Numbered from the stretch's first letter, positions 30,068 through 43,179 are shown. The stretch is DNA of 64,000 nucleotides from Phoronis australis (GCA_002633005.1 NMRA01000470.1:67496-131495); one strand, 5' to 3'. Translations and numbers: made by a program. The notes: generated from the letters alone by a model not told the origin.

Positions 30068-31351
30068 AAGTGTTGGTCTTCACAGCATACATTGTAGCAC
30101 CCCTCTCCCTGGGGGATCAGTAACATGTGTCGCACGCCATAATTTATGGTATCACTTTTGCTGGCACATAGTGTCACCTCGTAAAAGAATCTACCATTAC
30201 TGGAATTGCATGGTTGCGTACATGCAGGCTTATGCGACACTGAGTTCAGGCCTCAGTAAAGGCATGAGCAAGTTCAAACGTCCAAGAGAGATTTCCAGGT
30301 AGTTGAAATGGATGTGAAAGAGGGGAGAGAATGCGGATCTGCTGTGAAGCTCTGGAGTTGCCTTCCATAAAAACTTGATGGCAACGTCTACTAAGAAGCT
30401 TGCACGCGACTTGGCGTTCCAGAGAGAGCGTCTGCTTCCTTCGACTTTGTGTATTAAAACACGCAAGTAGGTGTTTCGTGTTGTTCTTGTCATTTCTTAC
30501 ACTAGATTATTCTACAGATCCTGAGTTCAAATATGGAGAGGGTAAATTGTCTCTTTAGTAACCCAAGTAGTCCTGTTTACAAATTCAACGTTCATCAAGC
30601 GAGTCCTGCATCAGCCGTGGTAATACGTGACAAAAACCTCCCGTTTGACAGTGGTTTCTACATCCAAGCTAAATCCAGATATAAATATGGTACACCGTAA
30701 GCTTTTACGTGCACTTTCGTCTGATGTAACGAATCGTAAGATAATTATGTACCGCAGTTCAAAGAGTTAGTAAGAGAATCGAAACTTAACGCATCTATTT
30801 TTATAACTCATATTTTTATCGTATTTATTCGTGTAAAATTGACCCTAAATTAACATTCGCGAGGAATTCAATTTCAGATGCCAAGCAGTTCGAAAAATCG
30901 CCAGCTTTAGTCCAAAGTTTATCAATTTATTTTACCTAGTGAATTATAGGTGAGAAGCTGATGCGATTATTGCTCTACTCAACACAACATTACATTAGAC
31001 CCGATTTCCTGATAAATGGGACTCTTGACGACACCGCGACTTGTGCAAATCTATTGACAAAGTAGGAGGTGCCCTGAAACGGGTCGAGGTTTAATGATCA
31101 CCAACTATTTCCCGAATCTGCCTTCCGTTCAATTTGCTATAGCTTCATTTTGGGTTACTTTACAATTTCCTGGGCCTCCTCCTGACTCTAGATCCGCCTA
31201 TTTGGCAAAAAACCTTCAGTTGGTAAGCAGACTATCTTTCAATGCACATACGGCGACGGAGGGCGACAATATGTATCGAGCGTGAAAATGCATGGCAACA
31301 CACATTTGTCAGCACAACTTACACGCTGTGAGCCTAGAGGTATAGACCTAC

Positions 31352-31435
31352 CGAAGTAGTAGTGTTTGAGACTGTCGTCAACGACGTTAATCCTGAACTT
31401 GTAGGTGCTGCCCCGTAAGGTGCACACCCTCATAA
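31352..31435 (-). CDS. Candidate small exon, possibly fibronectin-III-like strand
   Basis: The acceptor is TTACAAGAGTCAG and the donor TTCG|GTAGGT, giving 84 nt in phase 1-1. The peptide MRVCTLRGSTYKFRINVVDD resembles the L..GT.Y.F.V pattern near the end of an FN3 domain, but it is too short to assign. No partner exon is identified. Confidence 0.25.
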
Positions 31436-31901
31436 CTGACTCTTGTAAAAGATATTTAGTAGATTTAACACGTTACCACATTCTGCCATCCCCATCCCCA
31501 GTCTTCCGTTCGCATCCACTTCACTGTAGTGAGCGAAATGGATTCAAGCACGTGAAAAACTCGTGTTTGATGAAATAAAGTGTGCATTGTTGCCGCCAAA
31601 ATAATAAAATTTGCAAAACTTTCCATTCGTTGTTTCGGGTGCTCTCGAACGATAGACTTTTCCAAGGTTGAGATCGACCGTTTTGTCAGTACTCAGGCTG
31701 ATAACCATGTCAACGAGGTTTGTTGTTTGTAGTGTCGGACATGGACATATAGTTTGTGGACTGGACATTATTTGTTTTCGACACCCACCTCAGAGAATAC
31801 AACACCATGGAATCTCCAGCGCTTGTTTGTTGAAGATTTAGAAATAACCAGCTGACAAATAGTACCGGGTGGTTTATTTAGAAATATTACTTATCTACAA
31901 G

Positions 31902-32159
31902 GCATGTGCGCACCCAGGGGGGCTCAGGGGCTCGAAAGAAACCCCCATTTGGCGACGTGGGCACAAATGTCAGCCTCAGAGAAACAAAAAGTCCAAAAAG
32001 TAGCAAAAGAGACACTAGACCACTAAAAAGGCAGGAACTACCAAAATTTGGCAAATACACAATGATCATAACTGTGAACGTACTCGGTTTTTTCAGTAAA
32101 ACGTCCACATTCTCAAAAAATCGAGCCCACACCCATTTTTAGGCTTGGTGCGCGCATGC
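31902..32159 (-). mobile_element. TIR family M2, copy F
   Basis: It starts GGCATGTGCGCACCCAGG and ends TAGGCTTGGTGCGCGCATGC. CTCAGAGAAACAAAAAGTCC is the reverse complement of copy B's block, so this copy is inverted. It is full length, at about 258 bp. Confidence 0.8.
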
Positions 32160-34819
32160 TAGGACACCGATATTTGGTGTTTTGAGGACCCTCTTGGAAA
32201 GCAGTGCTATCATTGCAGAGGTCACCTCATTTTAAATATCACAGTAAATGAATAAATAAATAATCTTATAATGATGCACCTTCTTTCCAAGACCTTTTGA
32301 TTAAGACAACTTAATGCTATAAAATCGGTTTCGTTTTTTTCTTACTCAGGTTAGGCATGCTTTCTGGGCTTGAAGATAACTATCACGTCGTTAGTGTTCC
32401 AGAACAAACCCATTAAGGTGCTTGTCAATCACGGCGAGTTCGTCCTTTAGTCGCCATGGCAGTATGGCTGGCCGTCGCGGGAATCCCGCGCCATTATTTA
32501 AGCGGTTTCTATTTCAACAAAGGATAAAAATCCCCAAGATGTCGTTTAAGAAGAGCAAAAACACCTGTGGACAACTATTTTTTTTACACAAGGTCTTGGG
32601 ACTAATCTCTGAATTCAAAATTCGACACTAAAATTGACCAATTCTATAAACTTTCAAAATTGGAGTACGACTTGCATCATGAAGCATGATCAAGTCCAAA
32701 TTGAGTTCAGACTTTGAACCCAGAACGTGGATTTTAATCTTTGAAAGCCAAATTATTTTGACAATTTCCGTTCTAATTTGATACGAACTCAATAACTGTT
32801 TATCATGTGTGCTTGACTATGTTATGGTTTACGCAACTAAGTATCTAATCCAAGTTTGCACTCGATGGGTCCGAGATTCTGATAAAAAACTCGAGTAAAA
32901 AATACAATGCCCTCGAACACAGAATAATAGACTCTTAAGTTCATATTAAAGTAGAAAGGAATTTGTCCAAAATGATTTCGAGGACAAGTAACAGGCTCCA
33001 GGGCCGTAGCATGGTTAATGTCTTTAGTTGTGTTCACTGAAATAGACCTTGGCAAAACATGTCACTCATCAATTTCCACTCTGCCTGGTAGAACTTAAAC
33101 ATGTAGTTATGTAGATACTATCCAGGAACATGGCCATTGAGTCTGACAATGGACAGGCATATGCCTGCGATTTACAATCCATCAGAGTGGTGTGTTTACG
33201 ACTAAGCTTTAAGTGATGGCTGTGCAGGGCTGTCAATAAAAACAAGGAAACGTGCTAGAGAAGGTGCAGGTAGGCTATATGCACTAAATCAGAGTAATTC
33301 TGATTTTCAAAATCAAAGATATTTTTAGTGAACACAGAAATGTTAGAATTTGAGCTCAAGAAGGAAGTAAATATTCAACCGATAGGGCGACGTCGGCTTA
33401 GCCAGATTAATTCAAAAACGAATCTTACAATGACATTCATAGGAAGCCATTATCAGGAAGGGACAACTACCTGATGTGCCGTTTTTGGTCTTCATCCCCA
33501 GACTAATATCAGAAATAGCTTCTCATAGAAAATAAAACAATTGATGTCATCGGAAAGAGTCACTCTTTTTCTATAAAATGAAATCAATTAACTATATTCA
33601 TGGTTATAAACAGCGGCATAATTATACTTTGAAACAGTCAACTTCAGCGCACTCAATCACAACTTCCCGCACGCAGACTCGGGTATTTTACGAGTGAGCC
33701 GTGATATGAAGCATATATGGCGCAGTGGTCAACTACCGCCTCATTAGCGTATCGTATTTGCTTCCTGCAATTGGTTACGAGGCTCAAATTGTGTTGATGC
33801 AACCGCCTTCCTTCTTTCATGGATTTCGTCTGAATTTGAAATGGCCCCAAAAATGGTATGCTTCCCCTATTTGAAGGGGGGTGTAAGGAACTGCCTCAGA
33901 CAGGACCGGAATTTATTTATAAAAATTCTTGGTAAATCGGCACTCAGCCGAGGGAAAGTCGGAAATACAATTCTATCTTTGCAAAAGGTGCGTTGCCAAT
34001 TGTGCGTTAGTTCAGTTGTACATTACCTTCTACTAGCTTGTCCCTTGTTCACGTACTCTAGTTCACTTGCTCTTCCGGTTAGACCGTTTATTGTCCAGTT
34101 CTTGTTGATCTGGTGTACGAGCTCTATTGTCCATAAAACAGCACAGCTTGTCTTTTAAGGAACAAACTAATAACAAAAAAGCACCCGCGCCTAAGGAACT
34201 AACCAAAATAGTGGTTACAGGTTCCATGGAAACTTACCAGAACAGGTAAGATAACAATTACTCTCGATATTGAAAATGTCGTTGACTTTGTTCACTTTTA
34301 TTTAAAATTTTGTCGTTTTTATGATAATTTAAGGATTTTCTATGAGTGGAGCAGAATTTTTGACAATTGTCGAATCAAAAACATTATGACGTCAATTAAA
34401 CGAAACAACATCTCATTTTCATTTCCTTTGAATTACAGACGCCAGGGTTGCTTCATCTTATTCGACGGCTACCAAAGTTTCACTTGCCAGAGACTCTTTT
34501 CCGAAAACTGTTGAATCGCGTACTGCGCTTAGAGAAATTTTTCAGTTTCACGCAAGTTGTGTTACTTGTAGGTTTTGAACCGAATCTCGAGTAAAGTTTA
34601 GTGGACAGGGACTCTGATTTTGTACACCATGAGACTTTTTCGATAATCTAAATTGGGCGTGAAATGTTGAGATTCGTGACTTACAAAGGTTCCATTTCCC
34701 ATAACACTCAACAAATTGTTCTCAATAGTTTACTTACCACGGTAACAGCTGCAATTAAAAGGGCACTTTTATAGCAATTACCGTATGTAAAAATCACTCT
34801 TGCCCAAGTCCAAGATCAA
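32160..34819. other. No supportable gene
   Basis: AT-rich sequence with scattered short frames only. The largest (33841-34158 plus, 105 codons) has no domain or splice support. Confidence 0.35.
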
Positions 34820-35266
34820 TTATCGTCGTGATCGGTGTTTCATCAACAGTAATGAGAATGAAACTTTCAAACGATGGCGTTTTGGAAGCCTGTGCGATGG
34901 CAGCTGACGGTGTACATAGTTTGAAGTCTCTGCTAACTTGATCGTGTAAACTACGATCATGGATTCAACTACTATAAGTTGGTATATGCGTTGGGTGTGG
35001 ACTTCGATGCCTGAATGATTGGCAGCCTTTGGTGGATGAGAGTGAATCCAGACCAAGGGAATGAGGTCGTGAACTTTCAGAAGCGCATTTGTTAGATTTC
35101 CCACATTGCTTGTGCTAGTCACGGATGAGCTCAATGATTTTATATGATGTGTTGAATAGTTTACCAGACAGGATACTCTACACGTTTCGGTGTATCCAAG
35201 GGCATTTCCATTTGCCACTTCTCTAACCACTTGGGTAAGGTCACTTGGAACCGAGTTTGTCCACAT
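34820..35266 (-). CDS. Divergent AMSH/STAMBP-like JAMM (MPN+) domain
   Basis: AMSH-family proteins are zinc-dependent deubiquitinases that trim Lys63 chains at endosomes. This 148-codon uninterrupted frame lines up with the whole MPN core: SVPSDLTQVVREVANGNAL, then ETC (28-30; AMSH has ETCG), HDLIPLVWIHSHPP (68-79; AMSH GWIHTHP), SGIEVHTQRIYQL (85-97; AMSH SSVDLHTHCSYQ) and ESMIVV. The Glu of ETC and both His of HSHP are kept, but the Asp metal ligand of SxxD is Glu (residue 88), and ETCG reads ETCR. The N-terminal dimerisation and MIT-like half of AMSH is absent, as is a C-terminal GFHPH-like block. It may be a lone divergent domain, one exon of a larger gene, or a decaying copy. Family placement comes from motif memory. 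Confidence 0.7.
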   Translation of the reverse strand: MWTNSVPSDLTQVVREVANGNALGYTETCRVSCLVNYSTHHIKSLSSSVTSTSNVGNLTNALLKVHDLIPLVWIHSHPPKAANHSGIEVHTQRIYQLIVVESMIVVYTIKLAETSNYVHRQLPSHRLPKRHRLKVSFSLLLMKHRSRR

Positions 35267-35496
35267 TGAGCTGCTATTGTAGGCTGTTGAACAGAGTATA
35301 TCAGCTGATGGGGTCAGTGAACGTGGCTACACGGTGATTTCATTTGTCTTCAGACGGCTCGGAATTCGAAAACTCAGCGTCTTGTCTCGATTTAAACCAT
35401 GTACCAGACTTTCGAGTGAGAAACCAGTTTTGAGAGTCCTTAACCGTCCTTTTGCCCTCGTCGTGATACTCTCGTAGCATGTACGTTTAGGAAGGA

Positions 35497-35784
35497 TCAG
35501 TTGTTCGAAGCGGTGCCATTGAAGGTCAAGAATTGGTTCGTTTGGGCTGGTAGTGGGTTTTCATTCTGGTTCAGGCTATTTGGACTGCTAAACACGTAGA
35601 TGTTGCGCTGGATGCAAGATGTTGTGGCCATGGCACCAGTTGTACCTTTAATTGTGAAGACCCCATTAAGGGTACGAAACAACGTACTGGTGTTATTGCA
35701 ATGTTCATATGTACCAATGTTGGATTTTAGCACAATCTTAAATTTACTGTTCATGACAGGAATGACATCAATTGCGAAGACCAT
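35497..35784 (-). other. Unrecognised open frame upstream of the JAMM domain
   Basis: A 95-codon minus-strand frame contains IDVIPVMNSKFKIVLKSN and FRTLNGVFTIKGTTG and is Asn/Thr rich. An overlapping 119-codon plus frame (35600-35959) is strongly hydrophobic. Neither can be assigned. The minus frame lies 230 bp upstream of the JAMM frame on the same strand and could be a neighbouring exon. Confidence 0.2.
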
Positions 35785-35959
35785 GAATGCAGGAGATTTA
35801 TTTTACCAGGAACATCCACTTGCATGGTGGTGGCCCACTTCATTCATTGTCCTTGTTTGGCACAGGACCACTGATAGACAGTCCCCATGTTTTTGGTTAG
35901 TGGGGATTACAGTGAACGCAGCGGCAGCGTTGTGTTGTGTGACATCGGTTCGTCAATGA

Positions 35960-37640
35960 GACGATTGTATTCCACAACTAAGTGTAGAACACTCAGTTAC
36001 TCTAGTATCAGCAACTGCCAGTAGCAACGTGAAAAACGAAAGATTTGCATAACGTTACAAATGCGTGGGTTGTATGCACTAAACTTCATGATTCAAGTTC
36101 CTACGGGAAATAACAGTAAACGAATCTAGGAACTTTCACAACAACCGTAAGGACTTCTCTACTGTGTTTGCCATACAGTGTATATGTTGATGGTCAGCTG
36201 TCTCAAAACCATCATTCTATGAATGACTATTACACAATCTAGTTAAATACAGAGTTCATCAAAACGTGTGGATGCACAGAATTGGCCACATATTCAATTG
36301 AAAACCAAAACAAGTTAAGAGGCAGTCCACATAAAAACCGGCAGATTTTCAAAAATCAGTCTATACGTCAAAATTCAAAACAACTGTATTTTTTGCACAT
36401 GGATAGGTATCCTAACAAAAATTTTAAGTGCCACATTGTGTGCACTCAATGACCCCCAATGGCCGTTGGAACACTAGACCGCAGTTGGTCATATTACCCG
36501 TCTCCAATATTGTAGGTTTTCAGCAACAAAAATAAATAACGTACAAAATAGATTAAAAGTTGTACTTTGATGGCTGGAATAACCAATCTATATTCTAAGT
36601 AATTATTTGGAATTACTCTTATTTGACGGCTTTGTGCTAGACAGGGGAGATAATCAACAGACCACTTTCCCTAGCTAACTTTAGTGACCGTTTTGTGACT
36701 CTCTTACTACCATTTTTTACCTTGTAGCCTTATGTAACTTTTTGAACATACAGCTAAAGAGTAAGCCTTGATGACTGACTAAAAATATCTTGCCTTAGCT
36801 TTACATTTAGTGAAAATTTTCTTGCAAAATTGTCGATTTTGGAAATGATGAGCATAGTTTACAGACAAATTGAACGAAATTTTGAACAAGGAATTTGTTT
36901 TAAATTGTTATAAAAGTCATGTCTAAATTCTGTCAGATGAAAAGTTGTTTTCTGAATGCATTACGCGATCAGTATCAATACTGAACCCTATGACCTTTTT
37001 CCAGTGTGTCAGATGACGGTTTGAAGATGTATAAAAACTTGTACACGTAACCCTCTTGTGTTTTCTTTCATTATCATTCATTTGAGAATTGCAGGCCAAT
37101 TTAATGGAAACAAACCCCTTTGAAGTGTGAATTTGTAAGAATTGTTATTTGTGAAGGCTAGTTTTGAGGCTGACAAAATGAAGAACGAAGCTAAGTCATT
37201 TCTGTTCGTTTAGACAGTTTTCATCAAACAAATGCGATCACAAAAGCTTTGTGGCGTTAGTCAGTCATGCTAAAGACACTTCAGAACATCTGAGATGCTG
37301 TAAAGTATTACATGAATCAATGCCAGAGGCAGAGTATGGGCTTGTACTATCCAGTATAGGTAAATTTGTGACTGAGCAGGACCAGTGGTAGAGTCAAATC
37401 ATATGCGATGTTCACCGAAGATAATTTGGTCCCGGTTTTCACCCAAGCAGAAAGTGTCTGTACCCTGAACACCCAAGACCGTCCAGAAGAAAATCTGAAC
37501 GAGGTATTGACTTCAACATTTCGCGGTGGATATTGGCTGTATGGACAGGCTCAGAATTGATACCATCCGGGACCTTCGACTTCAAGATCCATAAGATCAA
37601 GTGTCAAAGTTGGAGTTAATTGGCGGTCAACTTTGGCTTT
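35960..37640. other. No supportable gene
   Basis: Dense stops in all frames and no repeats of note. It precedes the retrotransposon remnant. Confidence 0.35.
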
Positions 37641-37916
37641 CAGAAAATTTAAAATTTAGAAAATCAGAAAATTCAATGACAAAGAAAATCTCGTTCTTTA
37701 TAAAGAAGTTTCCAAAACTTTTTTAAAAAATCAAGGAAACAGAAAAATTATTCCGTATCAGTTTGAGTAGTAAGGTGGTTAAATACAGTTAAATACAGAA
37801 ATAACTCAAAGGAGTTTTGGAGTTTAATTAAAACTTCTAGTAGTAGGAACACCAGGCACAACTAAATCAGACCAGATCAATCAACCCTTTTACTCACGCC
37901 TTAAAACGCCATTGTT

Positions 37917-39267
37917 ATGGAGGATGAAAGAGAGGCAGCCTTGCATGTGAATTGTACTGAATGTCTGAACAATAGTCCCGCTTCATTGAAGGACTCTGGC
38001 ATTTACTGTGCAGAAGTTCTCGGAATGATAGAACAGTTACCGAATGGTAAGGCTGCACGTATCGATGGGCTTACTTTCGAGTTGTTTAAACAGGCTAGAA
38101 TGCGCTCTTGACTGAACTGTTTAATAAGATTTTGACTACTGGCGAATACCACCACATTTGGTGCGATGCTATAATATGTCCATTGTATGTACAAGGTTTA
38201 ATTAATGGTGTAGGTAACTGTCGCGGTATTGTGTTTTTGCCTGCGACCGGAAAACTATTTACTAAAATCTTAAATAATCGCCTTTATTACCCATTGGGCA
38301 AATGATTACGAATTGCTTCACAAGTCTCAAGTTCGATTTAGGAACGGATACGGCATTGTTGTCCATATCTTTACTCTAAATGGCATGATTCAAAAGTAGG
38401 GGTCGATTGTATGCCCTTTTTGTTGATTTTTCTCGCGCATTTGATACTATTCCACATAAACTTCTCTGGTACAGGTTACAAAAATTGGTCTACACGGCTG
38501 TGTTCTGAGAATTCTGAAAAAATGTACTGTAAGTTGACAGCTTGTGTTAGAACAGATGAGGGCTTAACTTGACTATTTGATAACGCCATCGGAACGCGTC
38601 AAGGATGTATGTTGAGCACATTTCTTTCTGTCATGTACATGTACCTTGATGAGTTTGTTGATTATCTCACTAACGAAAATGTTGGTGGAATATTTATTAG
38701 TCGAGCTGCTCCTGAGGTAAATGTCTTAATGTATGCAGATGATATGGTTGGCTGTGATGAGACAGCCATTAAACTTCAGCGCCATATAAACGTTTTACAT
38801 AAATATTGTCTAGATTAGGGAATGAATGTAAATTTGTCAAAGACGAAAGTTGTCGTTTTTAGACGTTACACGAGGTGGAGCTCTTCGTAACTATGAAAAG
38901 TGGTACCTTGGCGGTGAAGAAATTATAGTGTCATAATTTTACAAATATCTTGGTGTATGTTTTACTTGGAAGCTTGCTTTGTCAAAAGTCACCGAGATGT
39001 TGTTCTCTCAAGCTGATAAAGCATTAGTAATGATTAAAAAGTTCCAACGCAAATGCGACAACCTTGCGCCACCGGTTGTTTTTGACGTTTTTTGATAAAA
39101 TGGTTTTCCCAATCCTCAGTTATGGTGCTGAAGTATGGGGTTTTAAAGAGCATCGTTGTATTGAGAATGTCCATGTTAAATTCTGTAAAAGCCTATTAGG
39201 TGTCGATAGAAGTTGTAGCAATAATGCCGTATTAGGAGATATCCACTTTTTATTAAGCTATTTTTAA
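37917..39267 (+). pseudogene. Reverse transcriptase ORF, broken
   Basis: Fragments at 37917-38111, 38108-38305, 38400-38480, 38609-38818 and 39064-39267 represent fingers, palm and thumb in the correct order, with at least two frame changes and several stops. The YADD active-site residues survive. The region up to about 39650 (FLKLMKYWLKLVKLLASRN onwards) still resembles the C-terminal part of a LINE ORF2. Confidence 0.85.
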
Positions 39268-39659
39268 AGTTGATGAAATATTGGCTAAAGTTAGTGAAAC
39301 TACTGGCTTCACGCAACCCCAAAATAGTCTACATTGTGCTTGCAAGATTAGATGAGTCCGGAAGATCAACATGGGCCACTTTTGTTAGGATGTTGTTAAA
39401 TAGATATGGTCTCATTTGATATTAGCTAGCTATACATGCTAGTAAAATGCATCCAAAAATGTCTACTTCGGCGTCCAATTTTGTTGCTAAACGGAGGTAT
39501 ATGCCATAAAAAGAGAAATAATGGATGGAAATTCTTAAAAAGCGAAATTTTTCTACATCTCACCAAACCAAATTCGTGCTCCGGCTAAAAATCTGTGATT
39601 TTGGATATAAACTCTATCTGTTGGTTTTTATAAGGAGTCAATATTAATATATAAACATC

Positions 39660-41020
39660 AGTCCTATGCTAGTAAATTGATTGCATCAATAAAACTATCA
39701 AAACCAACTCGTGAAGTAAAATATATCATGAATATTCCATGGATTACACGACATCTTTCGACAGGATAGACATATAGCTATCTTTGGTGTTCACTTGAAT
39801 TCCTATTCCTTAAACCATTCACACCATGTTCATAGATGCTTGAATTCGGTTACCAACAATTTTGGTGTGTTATTTTAGGTATTTCTTCTTCAGCTTGTGC
39901 ACTTGTAATCAAGGAATAAACGCAAAAAAAAATTGTGTGACGTCATCAGTGGTACTCAGGTCTCCGCCACTGTTTTGTTTTACACCGGCCGTGAGCCGAA
40001 TATTGCTTGAGACGAGTAATATGAAAAGGTTCGTGTGCAGAGGATGCAGTATTAGCAATAGAACATACAACATTTCAGTTTTCTGTTTCCAAAAGATCCT
40101 AAGATCGCCCACTGGCATGGCAGTGCACGGTGGAAAAAGTCATCAGTACAGGAACCACGCTGTTCTCAACCCATTTTGAAGAATCTTGCTTCGACCCTTT
40201 GCAGAGACGAAGATTTAATGAAAATTTCTCCAACTTGTGAGTGCAGTTGATCAGTGTCGATGGAAAAAAGATGCATTTCATTCTACCATAGCTGGAAACG
40301 TGATTGTCAAATATTGAGTATCAGCCTCAACATCAAGATGTGACTGAGATAATGAATGTGATTGTAGTAAGAAAATTTTCGCCAGTCTATTATTGTTCAA
40401 GATTGTATGGGAATGCACGATATCCAAATATCCGGCAATGCCCAATAGTAGACTTTGGAATGTATATGCCACACAAATACCTTAAGGTCACGACCGCAGC
40501 CAGCACAGTGGCAGTAGTCGCAAAGAAAATCTTTGGTAGTCGGGCACTCTACCGAAGTAAACGACGAATAAAAACGGTACTAAGCCTTCATAAATTTGGA
40601 ACAGACAAGACAGAACCGCGTATCATTTACCAGAAATAAAACCCAGTTAGCATCATAATAATTTAGATGTTACTGTTCCTGACAAACGCACTAGGCATTC
40701 GAAAAAATGAAATCCAGTGGCCGCTATTCGTGACTGGGCTTTGACACTCAGGGTAAAAACTTTGGTTACAGATTTACAGTTCGAGACTTATACATACTAC
40801 ATATATTATTAGAAAATTAAATCGTGATTCAGTGAAAGGCTATAATTATCACTCAGAAATAGAAGTTCTGGGATCAGACCTGTCCGCAGACTTGGTAGGC
40901 TCAACCGGACTCTGCTTCACTCGCCGAAGACGCAGATGCGAGGTGGTCGGGTATACGTACGGCCTCAAACATACAAAGTCTGCTGATATGGCGTGGTCTC
41001 AAGACAGTCTAGACTTCCTA
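39660..41020. mobile_element. Probable insertion that splits the LINE
   Basis: LINE-like coding similarity stops near 39650 and resumes near 41030 (LNICFENYLDVIDNANVRSD, then RLRCSAYALMIEKGR). In a typical LINE these parts are nearly adjacent. The 1.3-kb stretch between has unrelated short frames (39862-40179, 40304-40639). I did not find clear terminal repeats, so its nature is unknown. Confidence 0.5.
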
Positions 41021-41490
41021 TATATATTACAGAACTTTTAAGTTAAATATATGTTTTGAAAACTATTTAGATGTAATTGACAATGCAAATGTTAGATCTG
41101 ATATGGTAAGATTGAGATGTTCAGCGTATGCACTAATGATTGAAAAGGGTAGACACTTGAAACTTAGCAGAACAGAAAGGTTATGTCCTCTCTGTGTTAG
41201 GACATATGTAGAGTCAGAATATCATTTTGTTATCGAATGCCTATTCTACGATGACCTTAGCAAACGATATTTGCCTGCATGGAGCTACAACATCCCAATG
41301 TTACAAAATTCAACAGACTCATGACTATGGAGGAAAAAGTTCTTATATGGTCAACATGTAAATAATGTTCATTTCGCATTCAAGCGAAGAAGAGTTCAGT
41401 TTACTTCTAGTGTTTGACACTCATACCTTTAATGCATTTGATGATTTGATTGTAACAAGGGCCGGAGGCCTAGTTATTGAATAAATATAT

Positions 41491-43031
41491 ATATATTGCT
41501 TTTGCTGACACTGGCCCATTTCTTCACGTGCAAATTGCCATAAACGGGTGCGGAACACGCCGGAAGAATTAACAGTAACTTACAGGGGCACGCATTCTGA
41601 GAATCAGCTTTCTGCACTGAACAACAGGCAACAGAATGGCTCTGAAAATCAGTGACCCTAATTGATTCTATTTCCGGGAAATGGGCAGGTGCTGCCCCCC
41701 TCTTTATGGAAACACATCTCTCAAATTTTATGAGGTACTCTGGTTTTGCAGAGGCAGACGCAAAAAGGTAAAATTACAACATGAGTCAGAGCAGTCCAAA
41801 TATCAATGTATTATAATCACCTATCTCGGAAACACACCTACCAAATTCAGTTCAAACTTTTAAAGAACATGTTAGATATTGAATGAAGCGTAAATATAAA
41901 ACTGTAGCACTGGCAATCATTCAAAATGTTTGACAGACATACAAGAAGACGCAAAAGAGTGTTAGAATAATAAAATTGCCACCTAGGGACACAAAACGTG
42001 AAAGTGCCGTCGGGAAAGTGCCGGATGTCACTGCTTTCAAGTTTCCTAACAATCCACAGAGAGACTCGGTAGAAATAAAATGCCACTAAGTGACACAGCA
42101 GCGGCCAAAATTGTTAAAAATGTCATCCTCATCCGTCGTTAAGTACAAATTTCACGACGCAGTTGAGGGGATACAGCTGCAAACGCCGAAAGGACGCAAG
42201 AAATGCGAAGGATGCAAGACCTACAAACAGCCAGGCGCCGGACAGAGACAACGTCACGCACGTATACATACGTGGGCGTATAACTCATAACACCAGTGGA
42301 TGCAAAACATCATTCGCGTCCACTCATGACCAGTTAATATTGTCTACATGGATGCTATGTTGCGTAACGCTGAAAAAAGTTCGGGAAAGTTCCACGAAAA
42401 TAATCACTGATACGACATAATGAGGAAATATAATAACACAAAAATTCGTGAATTTGTAATATGACAATTTTATTGAAAAAGCATGCACAAAAACTCGGAA
42501 TAATATCAGGTGAAATTAATTACGATTTCACTTTAACAAAATAGATGAAAACTAAGTTCAGTATCAAATTCACAAACTTATAAAATCTACACAATACTAA
42601 TTCATAGTTTGACATAAAATTAACACTTAACACTTTTTGTCCCATTAACAGATTTCCTATCGAGCTCTCTAAAACAAAATGTTTATCTTTTAGAGTGGAA
42701 CAAAATGAATTTGCCACGTGAAACCTAGGTAACAATAAACAACATGCTATTTCCCCTGGTTCAATTAATCAAAGTCGGATAACACTTCAATTTCAGAAAA
42801 GAGCGCATAAAACCAGTTATAAGGGAAAAACAAGCTTTCCATGCTCTACGTCAACCCAGTAAAAAGCAATACAAAACATTTGAACGACAACAGCCTGCAG
42901 GGGCGGATATAGGATTTTGAGTTGGGAGGGGGGCAGGTCAGAATATTAGCCAGGATTTCCCCCGGTAGACATTAGCATTCCCGAACTGCCAAATGAAATG
43001 TGGAAGAATTTTAGGAGGCCATGGCCCCCTT
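41491..43031. other. No supportable gene
   Basis: Short frames at 41681, 42090 and 42163 lack domains. GGGGCGGATATAGGATTTTG near 42900 matches the start of the repeat at 9716 and is followed by C-rich sequence, so a second copy of that repeat lies at about 42898-43070. Confidence 0.35.
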
Positions 43032-43067
43032 GCCCCCCCCCCCCACACACACACACACACACACACA
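43032..43067. repeat. Poly-C and (CA)n tract
   Basis: A run of about 12 C is followed by about 11 CA units. It forms the tail of the repeat copy beginning near 42898. Confidence 0.85.
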
Positions 43068-43179
43068 AAAACTTGCTTGCTAGTGTAATCCGTCGTCGCC
43101 AGGAGCGTGAGAGACAACCATTACGTTGTTTGTTCGCACTTACACCACCGTAGTAGTTTGTCTAACTTTTGCTTTTTCA

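Larger units (their letters stand above)
37640..41490 (+). mobile_element. Degenerate non-LTR retrotransposon (LINE)
   Basis: Plus-strand reverse-transcriptase motifs appear in order but in shifting frames with stops: NSKEFWSLIKTSSSRN, GKAARIDGLTFELFK, FNKILTTGEYHHIW, a NYRGI-like NCRGIVFLPATGKLF, YALFVDFSRAFDTIPHKLLW, the catalytic YADDM at 38732, FYKYLGVCFTW, and FPILSYGAEVWG. The C-terminal zinc-knuckle (CPLCVRTYVESEYHFVIEC) is at 41170-41270. The 3' end carries GGGCCGGAGGCCT and an AATAAA-like AT tail near 41470. Family-level placement (CR1/L2/Crack-like) is a guess. The copy is dead. Confidence 0.85.
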
